NCBI GenBank assembly: GCA_020026435.1
Contig: JAHHQK010000001.1
Span: 100,658 to 164,657, forward strand
Source of the DNA: Alistipes sp.
GTDB taxonomy: Bacteria; Bacteroidota; Bacteroidia; Bacteroidales; Rikenellaceae
Direction of reading: 5' to 3'
Length of the DNA stretch: 64,000 nucleotides
Each line of letters starts with the position of its first letter. The first letter of the stretch is position 1. The notes under the pieces were generated by a model. It saw nothing but the letters and a program-made list of their open reading frames with translations, was not told the origin of the DNA and searched no databases. Below, piece by piece: positions 1 to 9,064 of this stretch. Both the position numbers and the translations under genes were made by a program.

Positions 1-450
1 AAGGCACTGGGGCGTCCCAACATGCGGTTCTTCAAGATGGACGACTTGGAGAAGGCGGGTTATGTAGCGGCCGAAAAACTGCTCGGGGAGCATCCCGTGG
101 TGGAGCACTACGGGGCCTTCCGTGTGGGAATGGTCCTGGCCAACCGTTCGGCCTCGCTCGACACGGACATCCGCCACCAGGAGATCCTGGACCTCCATCC
201 CGACGAGGGTACATCCCCCGCCGTATTCGTCTATACACTGCCCAATATCGTGGCCGGCGAGATCTCGATCCGCCACGGTATCAAGGGCGAAGGCATCTTC
301 TTCGTGGAGGAAACTCCCCAAAGCGATTTCTCACGGGAGTATGCCGAGCGGCTGATCTCGACCGGACGGCTCGATGCCGTGTTGTGGGGTTGGTGCGAAT
401 TACTCAATGAAAATTATCACGTAACACTAAATTTACTCGAAAGAATATGA
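1..450 (+). CDS. Beta-ketoacyl synthase-like protein, 5' end outside window
   Basis: The reading frame is open from the first base, so the start codon lies upstream; an internal ATG at 22 is unlikely to be the true start. About 149 C-terminal residues are visible. The sequence (KALGRPNMRFFKMDDLEKAG, later GIKGEGIFFVEET) has the look of the short, divergent ketosynthase-like proteins found in Bacteroidetes aryl polyene clusters, and no catalytic cysteine is seen in the visible part. Its stop overlaps the ATG of the downstream ACP gene (ATGA), which suggests translational coupling and a shared role in building an acyl/polyene chain. The family call rests on resemblance and context only. Confidence 0.6.
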   Translation, partial: KALGRPNMRFFKMDDLEKAGYVAAEKLLGEHPVVEHYGAFRVGMVLANRSASLDTDIRHQEILDLHPDEGTSPAVFVYTLPNIVAGEISIRHGIKGEGIFFVEETPQSDFSREYAERLISTGRLDAVLWGWCELLNENYHVTLNLLERI

Positions 451-707
451 AAGAAGAATTGGTAAAGGAGCTTAAAGAGGAGATTATCGAGGCGCTGAAT
501 CTGGAGGAGGTGACTCCCGACGACATCGACGCCGCAGCACCGTTGTTCCGCGACGGTCTGGGGCTGGATTCGATCGATGCTCTGGAGATCATTCTGATCC
601 TGGATAAGAAATACGGAATCAAGCTGGCCAATCCCGCCGAGTCGAAGGAGATTTTCTACTCGGTCAACACGTTGGCCGATTTCGTGGAGGCGAACCGCAA
701 AAAATAG
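447..707 (+). CDS. Acyl carrier protein
   Basis: This 86-residue acidic protein has the size and helical pattern of an ACP. Ser42 in GLGLDSIDALE is the expected attachment site for the 4'-phosphopantetheine arm. It would carry the growing acyl or polyene chain between the ketosynthases, dehydratase and acyltransferase encoded around it. It overlaps the preceding gene by four bases and is followed after six bases by a ketosynthase gene. It is a cluster-specific ACP rather than the general fatty-acid AcpP, judging from its neighbours and its DSID in place of the more usual DSLD. Confidence 0.9.
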   Translation: MKEELVKELKEEIIEALNLEEVTPDDIDAAAPLFRDGLGLDSIDALEIILILDKKYGIKLANPAESKEIFYSVNTLADFVEANRKK

Positions 708-713
708 ACAGCC

Positions 714-1895
714 GTGATACGCGTTGCGATCAGTGGCATCGGAGTGGTGTCGGCCCTCGGTGTGGGTGTTGGGGAAAACCTCGTCCGACTGCTGAGGGAA
801 GAGAGCGGAATCGGGAGGTTGAGTCTTTTCGAGTCGCGCCACGGGGTTCCGGTGGGCGAAGTAGGCCTCAGCAATGAGGAGCTGAAGACCCGCCTGGGCA
901 TTCCACCCCGCGAGGTGATCTCGCGCACGACACTGCTCGGTATGCTGGCCGCGGAGGAAGCCCTCCGCGATGCCCGTCCCGAGGAGGGACTGCGTGTGGG
1001 CCTGGTCTCGGCCACTTCGGTCGGAGGTATGGATCTCACGGAGCGTTTCTTCTCCCGTTTCATGGAGGATGAACACCGCGGACGCCTCTCGCTTGTGGCC
1101 CAGCACGAACCCAAGGCCGGCACGGACCGTATAGCCCGCCATTGCGGCATCAGAGGCTACACTACGACCATCAGCACGGCCTGTTCGTCGTCGGCCAATG
1201 CCATCATCCACGGCGCACGACTCATCGAACACGGCGTGTGCGATGTGGTGGTGGCGGGAGGTTGCGACTCGCTGTCGAAATTTACGCTCAACGGCTTCAT
1301 GTCGTTGGGCATCCTCGATAGACAACGCTGCCGTCCGTTCGACGCTTCGCGCGCGGGTCTGAACCTGGGCGAAGGAGCGGGATATGTCGTGCTCCAGCGC
1401 GAAAAGACCCTGGCCAAGGAACCCTATTGCTTCCTGGCCGGATATGCCAACGCCAACGACGCCCACCACCAGACGGCTTCGTCGCCCGACGGCGAGGGGG
1501 CCTACCGGGCCATGCGCGAGGCGGTCGACAAGGCGGGGATCATCACCCGTCAGATCGGCTATGTCAACGTCCACGGCACGGGTACACCCAACAACGACGC
1601 CGCCGAGGCCGAGGCCCTGCAACGCCTCTTCGGGGCGGAGATTCCGCCCTTCTCGTCGACCAAGCCCTTCACGGGTCACACCCTGGCGGCGGCCGGCGGT
1701 ATCGAGGCCGTATATACGACCCTGGCCCTCAGAGACGAAATCTGCTATGCCAACCTCGGGTTTCGACAACCCGTGGAGGGCACACACCTCATCCCCTGCC
1801 GCACCACCGAGCGGGGATACACGATCGAATATGCCATGAGCAATTCGTTCGGATTCGGAGGAAACGACACCTCGTTAATATTTTCAAAACGATGA
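714..1895 (+). CDS. Beta-ketoacyl-ACP synthase (KAS II/FabF-like)
   Basis: The protein has 393 residues, close to the usual 400-415 for FabF-type condensing enzymes. The catalytic triad is intact: Cys157 in STACSSS, His288 in NVHGTGTP and His322 in KPFTGHTLAAAGG, with the glycine-rich FGFGGNDTS near the C terminus. It should catalyse decarboxylative condensation of malonyl-ACP with the growing chain. The start codon is GTG at 714, six bases after the ACP stop. Its stop overlaps the start of a cysteine-less partner (ATGA), the arrangement expected for a KS/chain-length-factor pair in aryl polyene synthesis (compare ApeO and ApeC of enterobacteria). Confidence 0.88.
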   Translation: MIRVAISGIGVVSALGVGVGENLVRLLREESGIGRLSLFESRHGVPVGEVGLSNEELKTRLGIPPREVISRTTLLGMLAAEEALRDARPEEGLRVGLVSATSVGGMDLTERFFSRFMEDEHRGRLSLVAQHEPKAGTDRIARHCGIRGYTTTISTACSSSANAIIHGARLIEHGVCDVVVAGGCDSLSKFTLNGFMSLGILDRQRCRPFDASRAGLNLGEGAGYVVLQREKTLAKEPYCFLAGYANANDAHHQTASSPDGEGAYRAMREAVDKAGIITRQIGYVNVHGTGTPNNDAAEAEALQRLFGAEIPPFSSTKPFTGHTLAAAGGIEAVYTTLALRDEICYANLGFRQPVEGTHLIPCRTTERGYTIEYAMSNSFGFGGNDTSLIFSKR

Positions 1896-2602
1896 AGGCT
1901 TACATACATAAATGCGTCACGGCCTCGACGCTCGAAGCCGATTTCAAGACTCTTGTTCCCGATGCGCTGATGCGTCGTCGGATGAGCCGCATCGTGCGCG
2001 ACGGAGTGACGGCCGCTCTGGTGTGCAGCCAGGACGAGAAGATCGACGCCATACTGACGGCCACGGCCTTCGGATGCCTGGGCGACAGCGAAAAGTTCCT
2101 ACGCAACATGATCTCGACCGGGGAGGAGATGCTCTCCCCGACAGCATTCATCCAGTCGACCTTCAACACGATCGGCGCCACGGTGGCCCTACTGCAAAAG
2201 AACCGTTGCTACAACATGACCTATACCCACGGCCGCGACAGTTTCCTCTCGGCCCTGCTTGACGGCGTGCTGCTTATCGAGGAGGGACCCTACCACGAGG
2301 TGCTGGTCGGAGCGGTCGAGGAGGTCACCCCCACCCTTTCGACCCTCCTGATCCGATTGGGTGTGGAGCTCATCCCCCAAAAGGGCGATGCCTGCTTCTT
2401 CCGCCTGTCGGGAAGCGAACACGGGGCCTTGGCCCGCATCGGAATCGAGGCCGACACGGAAGAGGATCCGGAGGCCGGGATACCCACCCGCCGCTACGAA
2501 GATCCCCTGTCCGACCCTCGGGAGCTGATCCGTGCGCTGGAGGGAAGGCAGGATGTGGAGATTCGCCGCAATCATATAAAATATAGGATCGAATGCTTGT
2601 AG
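1892..2602 (+). CDS. Ketosynthase chain-length-factor-like protein
   Basis: Starting at the ATG that overlaps the upstream ketosynthase stop gives 236 residues. The protein resembles the N-terminal half of ketosynthases (Ketoacyl-synt_2 type). Where the catalytic cysteine would sit the sequence reads QSTFNTIGATVALL, so it should be unable to condense by itself. Such proteins act as non-catalytic partners (chain-length factors) of the active ketosynthase in aryl polyene systems. The tight coupling to the active KS gene supports a heterodimer. The longer open frame upstream of 1892 lies inside the KS gene and is not likely to be translated. Confidence 0.75.
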   Translation: MKAYIHKCVTASTLEADFKTLVPDALMRRRMSRIVRDGVTAALVCSQDEKIDAILTATAFGCLGDSEKFLRNMISTGEEMLSPTAFIQSTFNTIGATVALLQKNRCYNMTYTHGRDSFLSALLDGVLLIEEGPYHEVLVGAVEEVTPTLSTLLIRLGVELIPQKGDACFFRLSGSEHGALARIGIEADTEEDPEAGIPTRRYEDPLSDPRELIRALEGRQDVEIRRNHIKYRIECL

Positions 2603-3294
2603 GCGTACTCGCAGCCTCGGCACTGGGGGCAGTCGGATGGTGGATCTACCGCTCGTCGTTCAGAATCGAGTCCCGATGGTGGATTCGGGCCGTGTGCCGG
2701 GCCGCGGTGGAGCAAAAGGTCGTGGCATTGACCTTCGATGACGGAACGCATCCCGCGATCACTCCCGCCGTGCTCGATATTTTGAAACGGGAGCATACAC
2801 CGGCCTGCTTTTTCGTTGTCGGGACGCGCATCGATCCCGAGATTCTCAGACGGATGGACAGAGAGGGACACATCGTCGGAAACCATACCTATGACCACCG
2901 AGGCTTGGGTCCTTTTGCCTCCACGGAGCGCATGATGGCCGCAGCGGAGCGTTGTGACCGCAGAATCGAGGAGGCGATCCACCGCCGCCCGCAGCTGTTC
3001 CGCCCGCCGTTCGGGGTGTCGAATCCGATGATCGGCCGCATGATACGCCGACAGGGCTACACGGTCGTGGGCTGGAGCATCCGCTCGTTGGATACGCTTT
3101 CCGAACCCCGGGAGCGTATCCTGGAGCGCATCCGCCGCGGACTTCACCCGGGTGCTATCATCCTCCTGCACGACAACAGGGAGGGTGCGCCCCGATTGGT
3201 GGAAGATCTGCTCGCGATGCTCCACAAGGAGGGCTACCGCGTCGTGCGGATCGATGAATTGTTGAAGATAAAAGCTTATGAAGATGAAATATAA
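2593..3294 (+). CDS. Polysaccharide deacetylase (NodB/CE4 domain)
   Basis: The 233-residue protein begins with a hydrophobic N-terminal segment (about residues 1-20), probably a membrane anchor, followed by a NodB homology domain. Motif 1 is TFDDG (Asp49, Asp50), motif 2 is HTYDH (His98, His102) and motif 3 is RPPFG at 137-141; a late LLHDN motif is also present. It should be a metal-dependent deacetylase of an N- or O-acetylated sugar or related polymer. It overlaps both neighbours by 10-17 bases, so it is part of the pigment-lipid operon. That suggests it trims an acetyl group from the sugar head group rather than peptidoglycan, but the substrate is not known. Confidence 0.85.
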   Translation: MLVGVLAASALGAVGWWIYRSSFRIESRWWIRAVCRAAVEQKVVALTFDDGTHPAITPAVLDILKREHTPACFFVVGTRIDPEILRRMDREGHIVGNHTYDHRGLGPFASTERMMAAAERCDRRIEEAIHRRPQLFRPPFGVSNPMIGRMIRRQGYTVVGWSIRSLDTLSEPRERILERIRRGLHPGAIILLHDNREGAPRLVEDLLAMLHKEGYRVVRIDELLKIKAYEDEI

Positions 3295-3910
3295 AATATG
3301 TTTTCTGTGCCTGGCGCTCCTGCAGTGGAGCATCGGTCGGGGACAGGAGGACATCAGGCAGAAATTCCTGGAGGAGCTGATCGCCAAGGGCACGAAGGTC
3401 GAGACCATTTCGAGCGAATTCGTGCAGGTGAAGCACAACTCGATGCTGGCCAACGATGTGAAGAGCCGGGGCGAGTTCCGCTTCCACAGACCCTGCCGTC
3501 TGGCGTTGATCTACGACGAGCCGAAGGGCGACCGCGTGGTGATGGGCGAAAGCGATTTCCTGATCGTGGCGGGAGGTACGCACAGTGTGGTGAAGATCCC
3601 CTCCAATCCGCTTTTTGCGCAAATGCAGGAGGTCTTTGCAGCCTGTTTCTCGGGCGACATCGGAGCCTTGACCTCCGACGGCATGTTCCGCTGCGAGCAG
3701 ACCCCCGAGGGTTACACCGTGCGCATCACCCCCGAATCGAAACGGGCACGCCGCTACATCTCGGAGCTGATCCTCAAGTTCAACGCCCGGGATATGCTCC
3801 TCGACGAATTGCGCATCATGGAGCGTTCGGGCAACTATTCGAGTTACCTGTTCCAAAAGCGGAAAATCAACCTTCCGATCGACGAGCAAAGTTTCTCGTG
3901 TGAGGAATAA
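3278..3910 (+). CDS. LolA-like outer-membrane lipid/lipoprotein carrier
   Basis: The 210-residue protein has a cleavable signal peptide (about residues 1-22, charged KMKYK followed by a hydrophobic stretch) and a LolA-type body with the features FVQVKHNSML and GEFRFHRP near the N terminus. LolA-fold carriers shuttle lipids or lipoproteins through the periplasm. In aryl polyene clusters a LolA-like protein accompanies the exporter and probably ferries the polyene lipid to the outer membrane. It overlaps the upstream deacetylase gene and ends 13 bases before the dehydratase ATG. A general LolA for lipoproteins would normally lie elsewhere. Confidence 0.75.
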   Translation: MKMKYKICFLCLALLQWSIGRGQEDIRQKFLEELIAKGTKVETISSEFVQVKHNSMLANDVKSRGEFRFHRPCRLALIYDEPKGDRVVMGESDFLIVAGGTHSVVKIPSNPLFAQMQEVFAACFSGDIGALTSDGMFRCEQTPEGYTVRITPESKRARRYISELILKFNARDMLLDELRIMERSGNYSSYLFQKRKINLPIDEQSFSCEE

Positions 3911-3923
3911 TCCATTGAATACC

Positions 3924-4280
3924 ATGACGGAGAATCTTTATACCCACACATTTACCGTCCGCGAGGATCAGCACCTCGAAGCCACGGTTCGGCTCAATGC
4001 CGCCCACCCTATTTTCGAAGGACATTTTCCGCAACGGCCCGTACTGCCGGGCGTATGCCAGGCGGCCATTCTGAGACAGCTGCTCGGGGAACATCTCTCC
4101 CGCAGGCTGAGTTGCGAGTCGGTACGCGAGATCAAGTTCCTGCGCCCGATCCTTCCCGCGGAAGACCGGGAACTGAAAATCTTGGCCGACTGGCTATCGG
4201 AGGAGGGCAAGCTGAAGGTCAAGGCCGTAATCGTCTCCGAGGACGAGGTGAAAACCAAAATAAGAGCTACATTTGTTTAG
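3924..4280 (+). CDS. Hot-dog 3-hydroxyacyl-ACP dehydratase-like (FabZ/ApeI type)
   Basis: The ATG at 3924 gives 118 residues. A GTG at 3900 would add eight residues overlapping the previous gene and is less likely. The motif HPIFEGHFPQRPVLPGV is the FabA/FabZ hot-dog active-site region, with His34 as the catalytic histidine. The acidic residue that usually follows the PGV turn in FabZ is not evident (it reads CQAAIL), a deviation also to be expected in secondary-metabolite dehydratases. It probably removes water from 3-hydroxyacyl-ACP to make the polyene double bonds. It abuts the glycosyltransferase gene without a gap. Confidence 0.75.
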   Translation: MTENLYTHTFTVREDQHLEATVRLNAAHPIFEGHFPQRPVLPGVCQAAILRQLLGEHLSRRLSCESVREIKFLRPILPAEDRELKILADWLSEEGKLKVKAVIVSEDEVKTKIRATFV

Positions 4281-5462
4281 ATGAATTCCTACGAAAATAT
4301 CCGCCGACGCCTGCACGCGCTGAAGTGTGCCGTGCTGATACCGACCTACAACAATGCGGGGACGATAGCTCGCGTTGTGGACGGAGTGCGACGCTACTGC
4401 GACGACGTGCTGGTCATAAACGACGGTTCGACCGACTCCACGCGCGAGATTCTCGACGGGATGCCGTCGGTCATGACACTCAGCTACGACCGAAACCGCG
4501 GCAAGGGCCATGCCCTCCGCCGGGGCTTCGAGGAGGCCGCCCGCCGCGGATACCGGGCCGTGATCACGATCGATGCCGACGGCCAGCACTATGCCGAGGA
4601 TCTGGAAAAGTTTGCGCAGGCCGCCGAGCAAACGCCCGACACCCTGCTCATCGGGGCGCGCTGCCTCACGGCCGAGAATATGCCCTCGAAGAATACGTTT
4701 GCCAACAAATTCTCGAACTTCTGGTATCGGGTCGAGACGGGCCGCCGTCTCGATGATACCCAGTCGGGATTCAGATACTATCCCCTGGACTCCGTCGCCG
4801 GACACCTCTACTTCTCGACCCGCTACGAATTCGAGGTCGAGGTCATCGTGCGTGCCGCCTGGAGGGGAACGGAGGTGAGGAACATCCCCATCAGGGTCTA
4901 CTACCCTCCGGTCGAGGAGCGCGTGTCGCACTTCCGCCCGGGGAAAGATTTCACACGCATCTCCATACTCAACACCTTCCTGGTGATGTATGCCCTTCTG
5001 ATCTACTATCCGTTCCGCTTCATGAGGTGGTTCAGTTGGACGAACCTTTGCGGGTTTGTCGACCGCCACATACTCCATGCCCCCCAGAGCAATGCCGTGA
5101 TGGCCGCATCGGTGGCCTGGGGCGTGATGTGGGGCATGATGCCCGTATGGGGCTGGCAGGCCGTGGCGGCGGTGGCGGCGGGTCACTTCATGAGGTTGAA
5201 CAAGGTGGTGGTCTTCGCGGCCACCAACATCAGCATCCCGCCGATGATCCCTTTCATCGTCTTCGGAGGCTATGTCCTGGGGGCGAAACTCTTGGGCGGG
5301 GAGATAAACCTTGCGGTCGGTGAGATCTCGATGGAGACCCTCGCGGGATCATTGATCCAATATATCGCGGGCAGCATTGTCCTGGCTCTGATCGGTGGAG
5401 GCGTGACCTATATGCTCTGCCGGGGAGCGTTCGCCCTTTGGAGGAAAGGAGGTCGGGAATGA
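4281..5462 (+). CDS. GT2 glycosyltransferase fused to DUF2062 membrane domain
   Basis: Residues about 15-240 form a family 2 glycosyltransferase: LIPTYNNAGTI, then VINDGSTDST, then the nucleotide-sugar/metal motif DADGQHY near residue 98. The C-terminal about 150 residues are hydrophobic with several membrane segments, matching a DUF2062 domain. It probably transfers a sugar to a lipid or polyene carrier at the inner face of the cytoplasmic membrane. Similar glycosyltransferases accompany aryl polyene clusters. The stop overlaps the start of the exporter fusion (ATGA), coupling glycosylation with export. Confidence 0.82.
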   Translation: MNSYENIRRRLHALKCAVLIPTYNNAGTIARVVDGVRRYCDDVLVINDGSTDSTREILDGMPSVMTLSYDRNRGKGHALRRGFEEAARRGYRAVITIDADGQHYAEDLEKFAQAAEQTPDTLLIGARCLTAENMPSKNTFANKFSNFWYRVETGRRLDDTQSGFRYYPLDSVAGHLYFSTRYEFEVEVIVRAAWRGTEVRNIPIRVYYPPVEERVSHFRPGKDFTRISILNTFLVMYALLIYYPFRFMRWFSWTNLCGFVDRHILHAPQSNAVMAASVAWGVMWGMMPVWGWQAVAAVAAGHFMRLNKVVVFAATNISIPPMIPFIVFGGYVLGAKLLGGEINLAVGEISMETLAGSLIQYIAGSIVLALIGGGVTYMLCRGAFALWRKGGRE

Positions 5463-8400
5463 CGGCTCTTTTCCTCAGCATATTCGACTTCTTCGAGAGC
5501 CGCCGCCCGCTGCTGTTCGGTCTGACGTTCACGTCGATCGTGGTGATGGTGCTGCTGGCCACCCGTGTGGAGTTCGATGAGAAGATCACCGACATCTTCC
5601 CCAAAACGGAAGAGGGACAGAATATGTCGATGGTCTTCGACAACCTCAAATCCAAAGACCGCATCATCGTCCTCTTCACGGCCCGCGATCCAGAGGTCGG
5701 GAAGGACGAACTGATCGAGGCGTGCGACTCCTTCGCCGAACAGCTCGACCGTCCCGAGATCATGGAGCATATCGAGACGCTCACCTCGGGCGTGGGCAGC
5801 GACGAGATAGCCCGCACCACCGAATTCATCTTCGACCACCTGCCCGTTTTCCTCGACGAGCAGGATTACCGCCGCATAGACTCTCTGATGGAGCATCGCT
5901 GCATCGGACGGATCATGGAACGCAACTACCAGCGGATGCTCTCGCCGATGAGCATCGGTCTGAGCGGTTTCATCGCTCGCGACCCCCTCTCGATTGCGGG
6001 ACGGACGCTAGGCGAATTGCAGAACTTCAACCCCTCGCTCTCCTATACCCTCTCGGACGACCATATCTTCTCGTCCGACATGTCGACCTGTCTGATGATC
6101 ATCAAATCGGAATACCCGAGCAACGACACGGCCGGCAACGAACCTTTGATCGAGGCCCTGGACCGTCTGATCCGCGACACCCGCATCGAGGGGGTCGAGA
6201 TCAGCTATTTCGGCACGCCGGGCATAGCCGTATATAACGCCCGCCAGATCAAAAACGACATCTACATCACCTTGACGCTCGCCCTGCTGGTCGTGGTGGT
6301 GATCATCACCCTCTCGTTCTACAACCGCTGGGCCGTGCTGCTGATCACCCTCCCGGTTCTGTTCGGAGGGCTTTTCGCTCTGAGCATCATCGCACTGACG
6401 ACGGGCCATATCTCGCTTATCGCCGTGGGTGCGGGGGCTGCCGTCTTCGGCATCGCCATCAGCTACTCGACCCATGTGGTCTGCCACGCCAACCACACGC
6501 GCAACGGCCGCGAGATTGTCGAGGAACTGGCCTACCCGATGACCGTGGGCAGCATCACGACCATCGGTGCATTCCTGGGACTGATGTTCACCTCGTCGCC
6601 CCTGCTCTATGACTTCGGACTCTTCGCCGCTCTGGTGCTGGTCGGTACGCCCCTCTTCTCGCTGGTGTGCCTGCCCCACCTGCTGGAGTGCGGCAACGGC
6701 AAGGCCAACCGTCTGCTCCACTTCATCGAGCGGTGCAACGCCTATCCCTTCGAGCGTAACAAATGGATCGTAGGGGGCATCGTCATCCTGTTCCTCGTGG
6801 GGGCATTGACCTACAAACGGGTGGGATTCGCCACCGACATGTCGAACCTGAGCTACATCCCCGAACAGATCGCCCGGGCCGAGGAGCGGCTCTCGGAACT
6901 ATTCGATGTCGATAACCGCAGCATTACGATCGTGGCTTCGGGCGAGGATGTCGAGCAGAGTGTGCAACGCTACACGGAGATGTGCCAGAGCCTGAACCGC
7001 CACCTTGAGGAGGGTAAGATCCGGTCGGTGGTCTCGGCCGAACGGTTCATCGTCGCCCCCTCGCTCCAGCAGGAGAAGATCGCCCGCTGGGAGGAGTTCT
7101 GGAATACGGACAACCGCCGCAACCGTCTGCGCGAGATGGTCGAAACGGAGGGCCGCCGCGTGGGCTTTGCCCAGGGCGCATTCTCCGAATTCGGCTACCT
7201 GCTCAACCACACCTACCACCCCATCGACTATTCGGACCGCGAGGCGGCCTCGAACCCTCTGCTGGAGGCCTGGATCAGCTCCTCGGACCACACCACGCTG
7301 GTAATGGCCCAGTTCAGGATCGACGAGGAACGCAAGCAGGAGGTCTATCATGACCTTTCGCAGATGCCCGGTGTGGTGACCATCGACCGCGGGTATTTCG
7401 CCAACAAAATGGCCCAGACCGTCAGCGACGACTTCAACTATGTACTCTATATGTCGGGCCTGCTGGTATTTGTGGCTCTGCTGGTCACATACCGCCGCCT
7501 GGAACTGACGCTCATGACCTTCGCGCCGATGTTCATCGCCTTCACGATCATCCTGGGGCTGATGGCCCTCCTGGGGCTGGAGTTCAACATCGTGAACATC
7601 ATACTCTCGACTTTCATATTCGGCATCGGCGACGATTTCAGCATCTTTATCATGGACGGACTCCAGAGGGAATACAGCGATGGCCGTCCGATGCTCTCGA
7701 ACCACAAGACGGCCATCTTCTTCTCGGTGCTGACCACCATCATCGGTATCGGCGCCCTGTGCTTCGCGGCCCATCCCGTACTGAGGAGCACGTCGGTCAT
7801 CTCGATCATCGGCATGCTGGCCGTGATCATCTCTGCCTATACCATTCTCCCGCTCCTCTTCCGGTGGATCATCACCCGTCCCGTCTCGCGGGGCGGACAA
7901 CCCTACACGCTGATGTCCATCTTAAGGACCCTCTACGGCTTCAACCTCTTCCTGCTGATGTGTACGGCGGCCCAGATCGTGATCCCCACGCTGGTATTCC
8001 TGCCCGTGAGCGGACGTTGCAAACGCCGGTGGATGCACACCGCCATCTCGAAGAGCTGCCGCGTGCTGCTGTGGATGACCTCGCTCACCGAACACAAGAA
8101 GGTGATCAACCCACACGGCGAGAAATTCGCCCGCCCGGCCGTGATCATCGCCAACCACCACTCATTTATCGACATCGTGCTGCTGCTGAGCCTCAGCCCA
8201 CGGCTCGTCATGGTGACCAATTCGTGGGTGTGGCGCTCGTCGGTCTTCGGACGCATCATCCGCTACCTGGGTTTCTGCTGTGTGGACAGCGGCTATGAGG
8301 AGGTGACGGATCACGTGCGCAAGACCTTCGAGGAAGGCTACTCGGTGGTAATCTTCCCCGAAGGCACCCGCTCCAGGGACGGCCGCACGATGGGCCGCTT

Positions 8401-9064
8401 CCACAAGGGTGCGTTCTATCTTGCCGAACAGCTCGGGGCGGACATCATCCCGGTGCTGATCTACGGCACGGGCATGATCTGCTCGAAACGCCAGCCGTTC
8501 TACATCCGCAAGGGCAACTACGGGGTGAAGATCCTCGATCGCATCACGGCCTGCGACACCTCGTGGGGCGAGGGCTACCGCGCCCGCACCAAAGCCATCT
8601 CGCGGGCCTTCAAGTCCGCCTACGAGGAGTGGTGTTCGGAGGAGGACACGATGGACAACCCCTATTTCCGCGAATCGCTCGTGAAGAACTACACCTATAA
8701 GACCAACCGCGCCGAGATCTCGGCCTACCTGCGTCTGAGACGCGCCCGCAACTTCGAGTCGTTGACCCGGGGCATCGGCCGTGATGCCCGCGTGGTGGTG
8801 TTCGGAGCGGGACAGGGCGAGTTGCCGCTGCTGCTCACTCTCCTCTCGCCGCGCCGTAAGGTGGTGGCCTTCGAGCAGGACGGAGAGAAGATCGACCGTG
8901 CCCGTCTGAGCCGTCTGAACAATCCCAATATAGAATTTGTGCAGACCGATTATCAGCAGGTGGAGATTCCCCGGGCAGACTGCTATCTGTTCACCTCGCT
9001 GCTCGATTCGCAAACCGCAGCCCGACTGGCCGCACAATGTGAAGGAGAGGTACGCCATGAATAG
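5459..9064 (+). CDS. MMPL/RND exporter - acyltransferase - methyltransferase-like fusion
   Basis: The ATG at 5459 overlaps the preceding stop (ATGA) and is preceded by a purine-rich GAAAGGAGG stretch, giving 1201 residues; an in-frame TTG at 5438 is less likely. Residues about 1-800 form an MMPL/RND-type transporter with a large periplasmic loop and two membrane blocks. Around 895-1080 lies a PlsC-like acyltransferase with NHHSFID (HxxxxD, near residue 899) and FPEGTRS (near 965). The last about 90 residues contain VVVFGAGQGELPLL, a Rossmann glycine motif of SAM-dependent methyltransferases, but only half a domain. One protein would join acyl transfer to export of the aryl-polyene lipid. The methyltransferase call is tentative. 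Confidence 0.85.
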   Translation: MTALFLSIFDFFESRRPLLFGLTFTSIVVMVLLATRVEFDEKITDIFPKTEEGQNMSMVFDNLKSKDRIIVLFTARDPEVGKDELIEACDSFAEQLDRPEIMEHIETLTSGVGSDEIARTTEFIFDHLPVFLDEQDYRRIDSLMEHRCIGRIMERNYQRMLSPMSIGLSGFIARDPLSIAGRTLGELQNFNPSLSYTLSDDHIFSSDMSTCLMIIKSEYPSNDTAGNEPLIEALDRLIRDTRIEGVEISYFGTPGIAVYNARQIKNDIYITLTLALLVVVVIITLSFYNRWAVLLITLPVLFGGLFALSIIALTTGHISLIAVGAGAAVFGIAISYSTHVVCHANHTRNGREIVEELAYPMTVGSITTIGAFLGLMFTSSPLLYDFGLFAALVLVGTPLFSLVCLPHLLECGNGKANRLLHFIERCNAYPFERNKWIVGGIVILFLVGALTYKRVGFATDMSNLSYIPEQIARAEERLSELFDVDNRSITIVASGEDVEQSVQRYTEMCQSLNRHLEEGKIRSVVSAERFIVAPSLQQEKIARWEEFWNTDNRRNRLREMVETEGRRVGFAQGAFSEFGYLLNHTYHPIDYSDREAASNPLLEAWISSSDHTTLVMAQFRIDEERKQEVYHDLSQMPGVVTIDRGYFANKMAQTVSDDFNYVLYMSGLLVFVALLVTYRRLELTLMTFAPMFIAFTIILGLMALLGLEFNIVNIILSTFIFGIGDDFSIFIMDGLQREYSDGRPMLSNHKTAIFFSVLTTIIGIGALCFAAHPVLRSTSVISIIGMLAVIISAYTILPLLFRWIITRPVSRGGQPYTLMSILRTLYGFNLFLLMCTAAQIVIPTLVFLPVSGRCKRRWMHTAISKSCRVLLWMTSLTEHKKVINPHGEKFARPAVIIANHHSFIDIVLLLSLSPRLVMVTNSWVWRSSVFGRIIRYLGFCCVDSGYEEVTDHVRKTFEEGYSVVIFPEGTRSRDGRTMGRFHKGAFYLAEQLGADIIPVLIYGTGMICSKRQPFYIRKGNYGVKILDRITACDTSWGEGYRARTKAISRAFKSAYEEWCSEEDTMDNPYFRESLVKNYTYKTNRAEISAYLRLRRARNFESLTRGIGRDARVVVFGAGQGELPLLLTLLSPRRKVVAFEQDGEKIDRARLSRLNNPNIEFVQTDYQQVEIPRADCYLFTSLLDSQTAARLAAQCEGEVRHE

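Noticed and set aside
417..1787. Long minus-strand open frame opposite the ketosynthase genes
   Set aside because: It is a GC-rich shadow of the ACP and KS genes, whose motifs are unmistakable on the plus strand. Similar shadows occur opposite hmuR, hmuS, dnaG, uvrB and typA.
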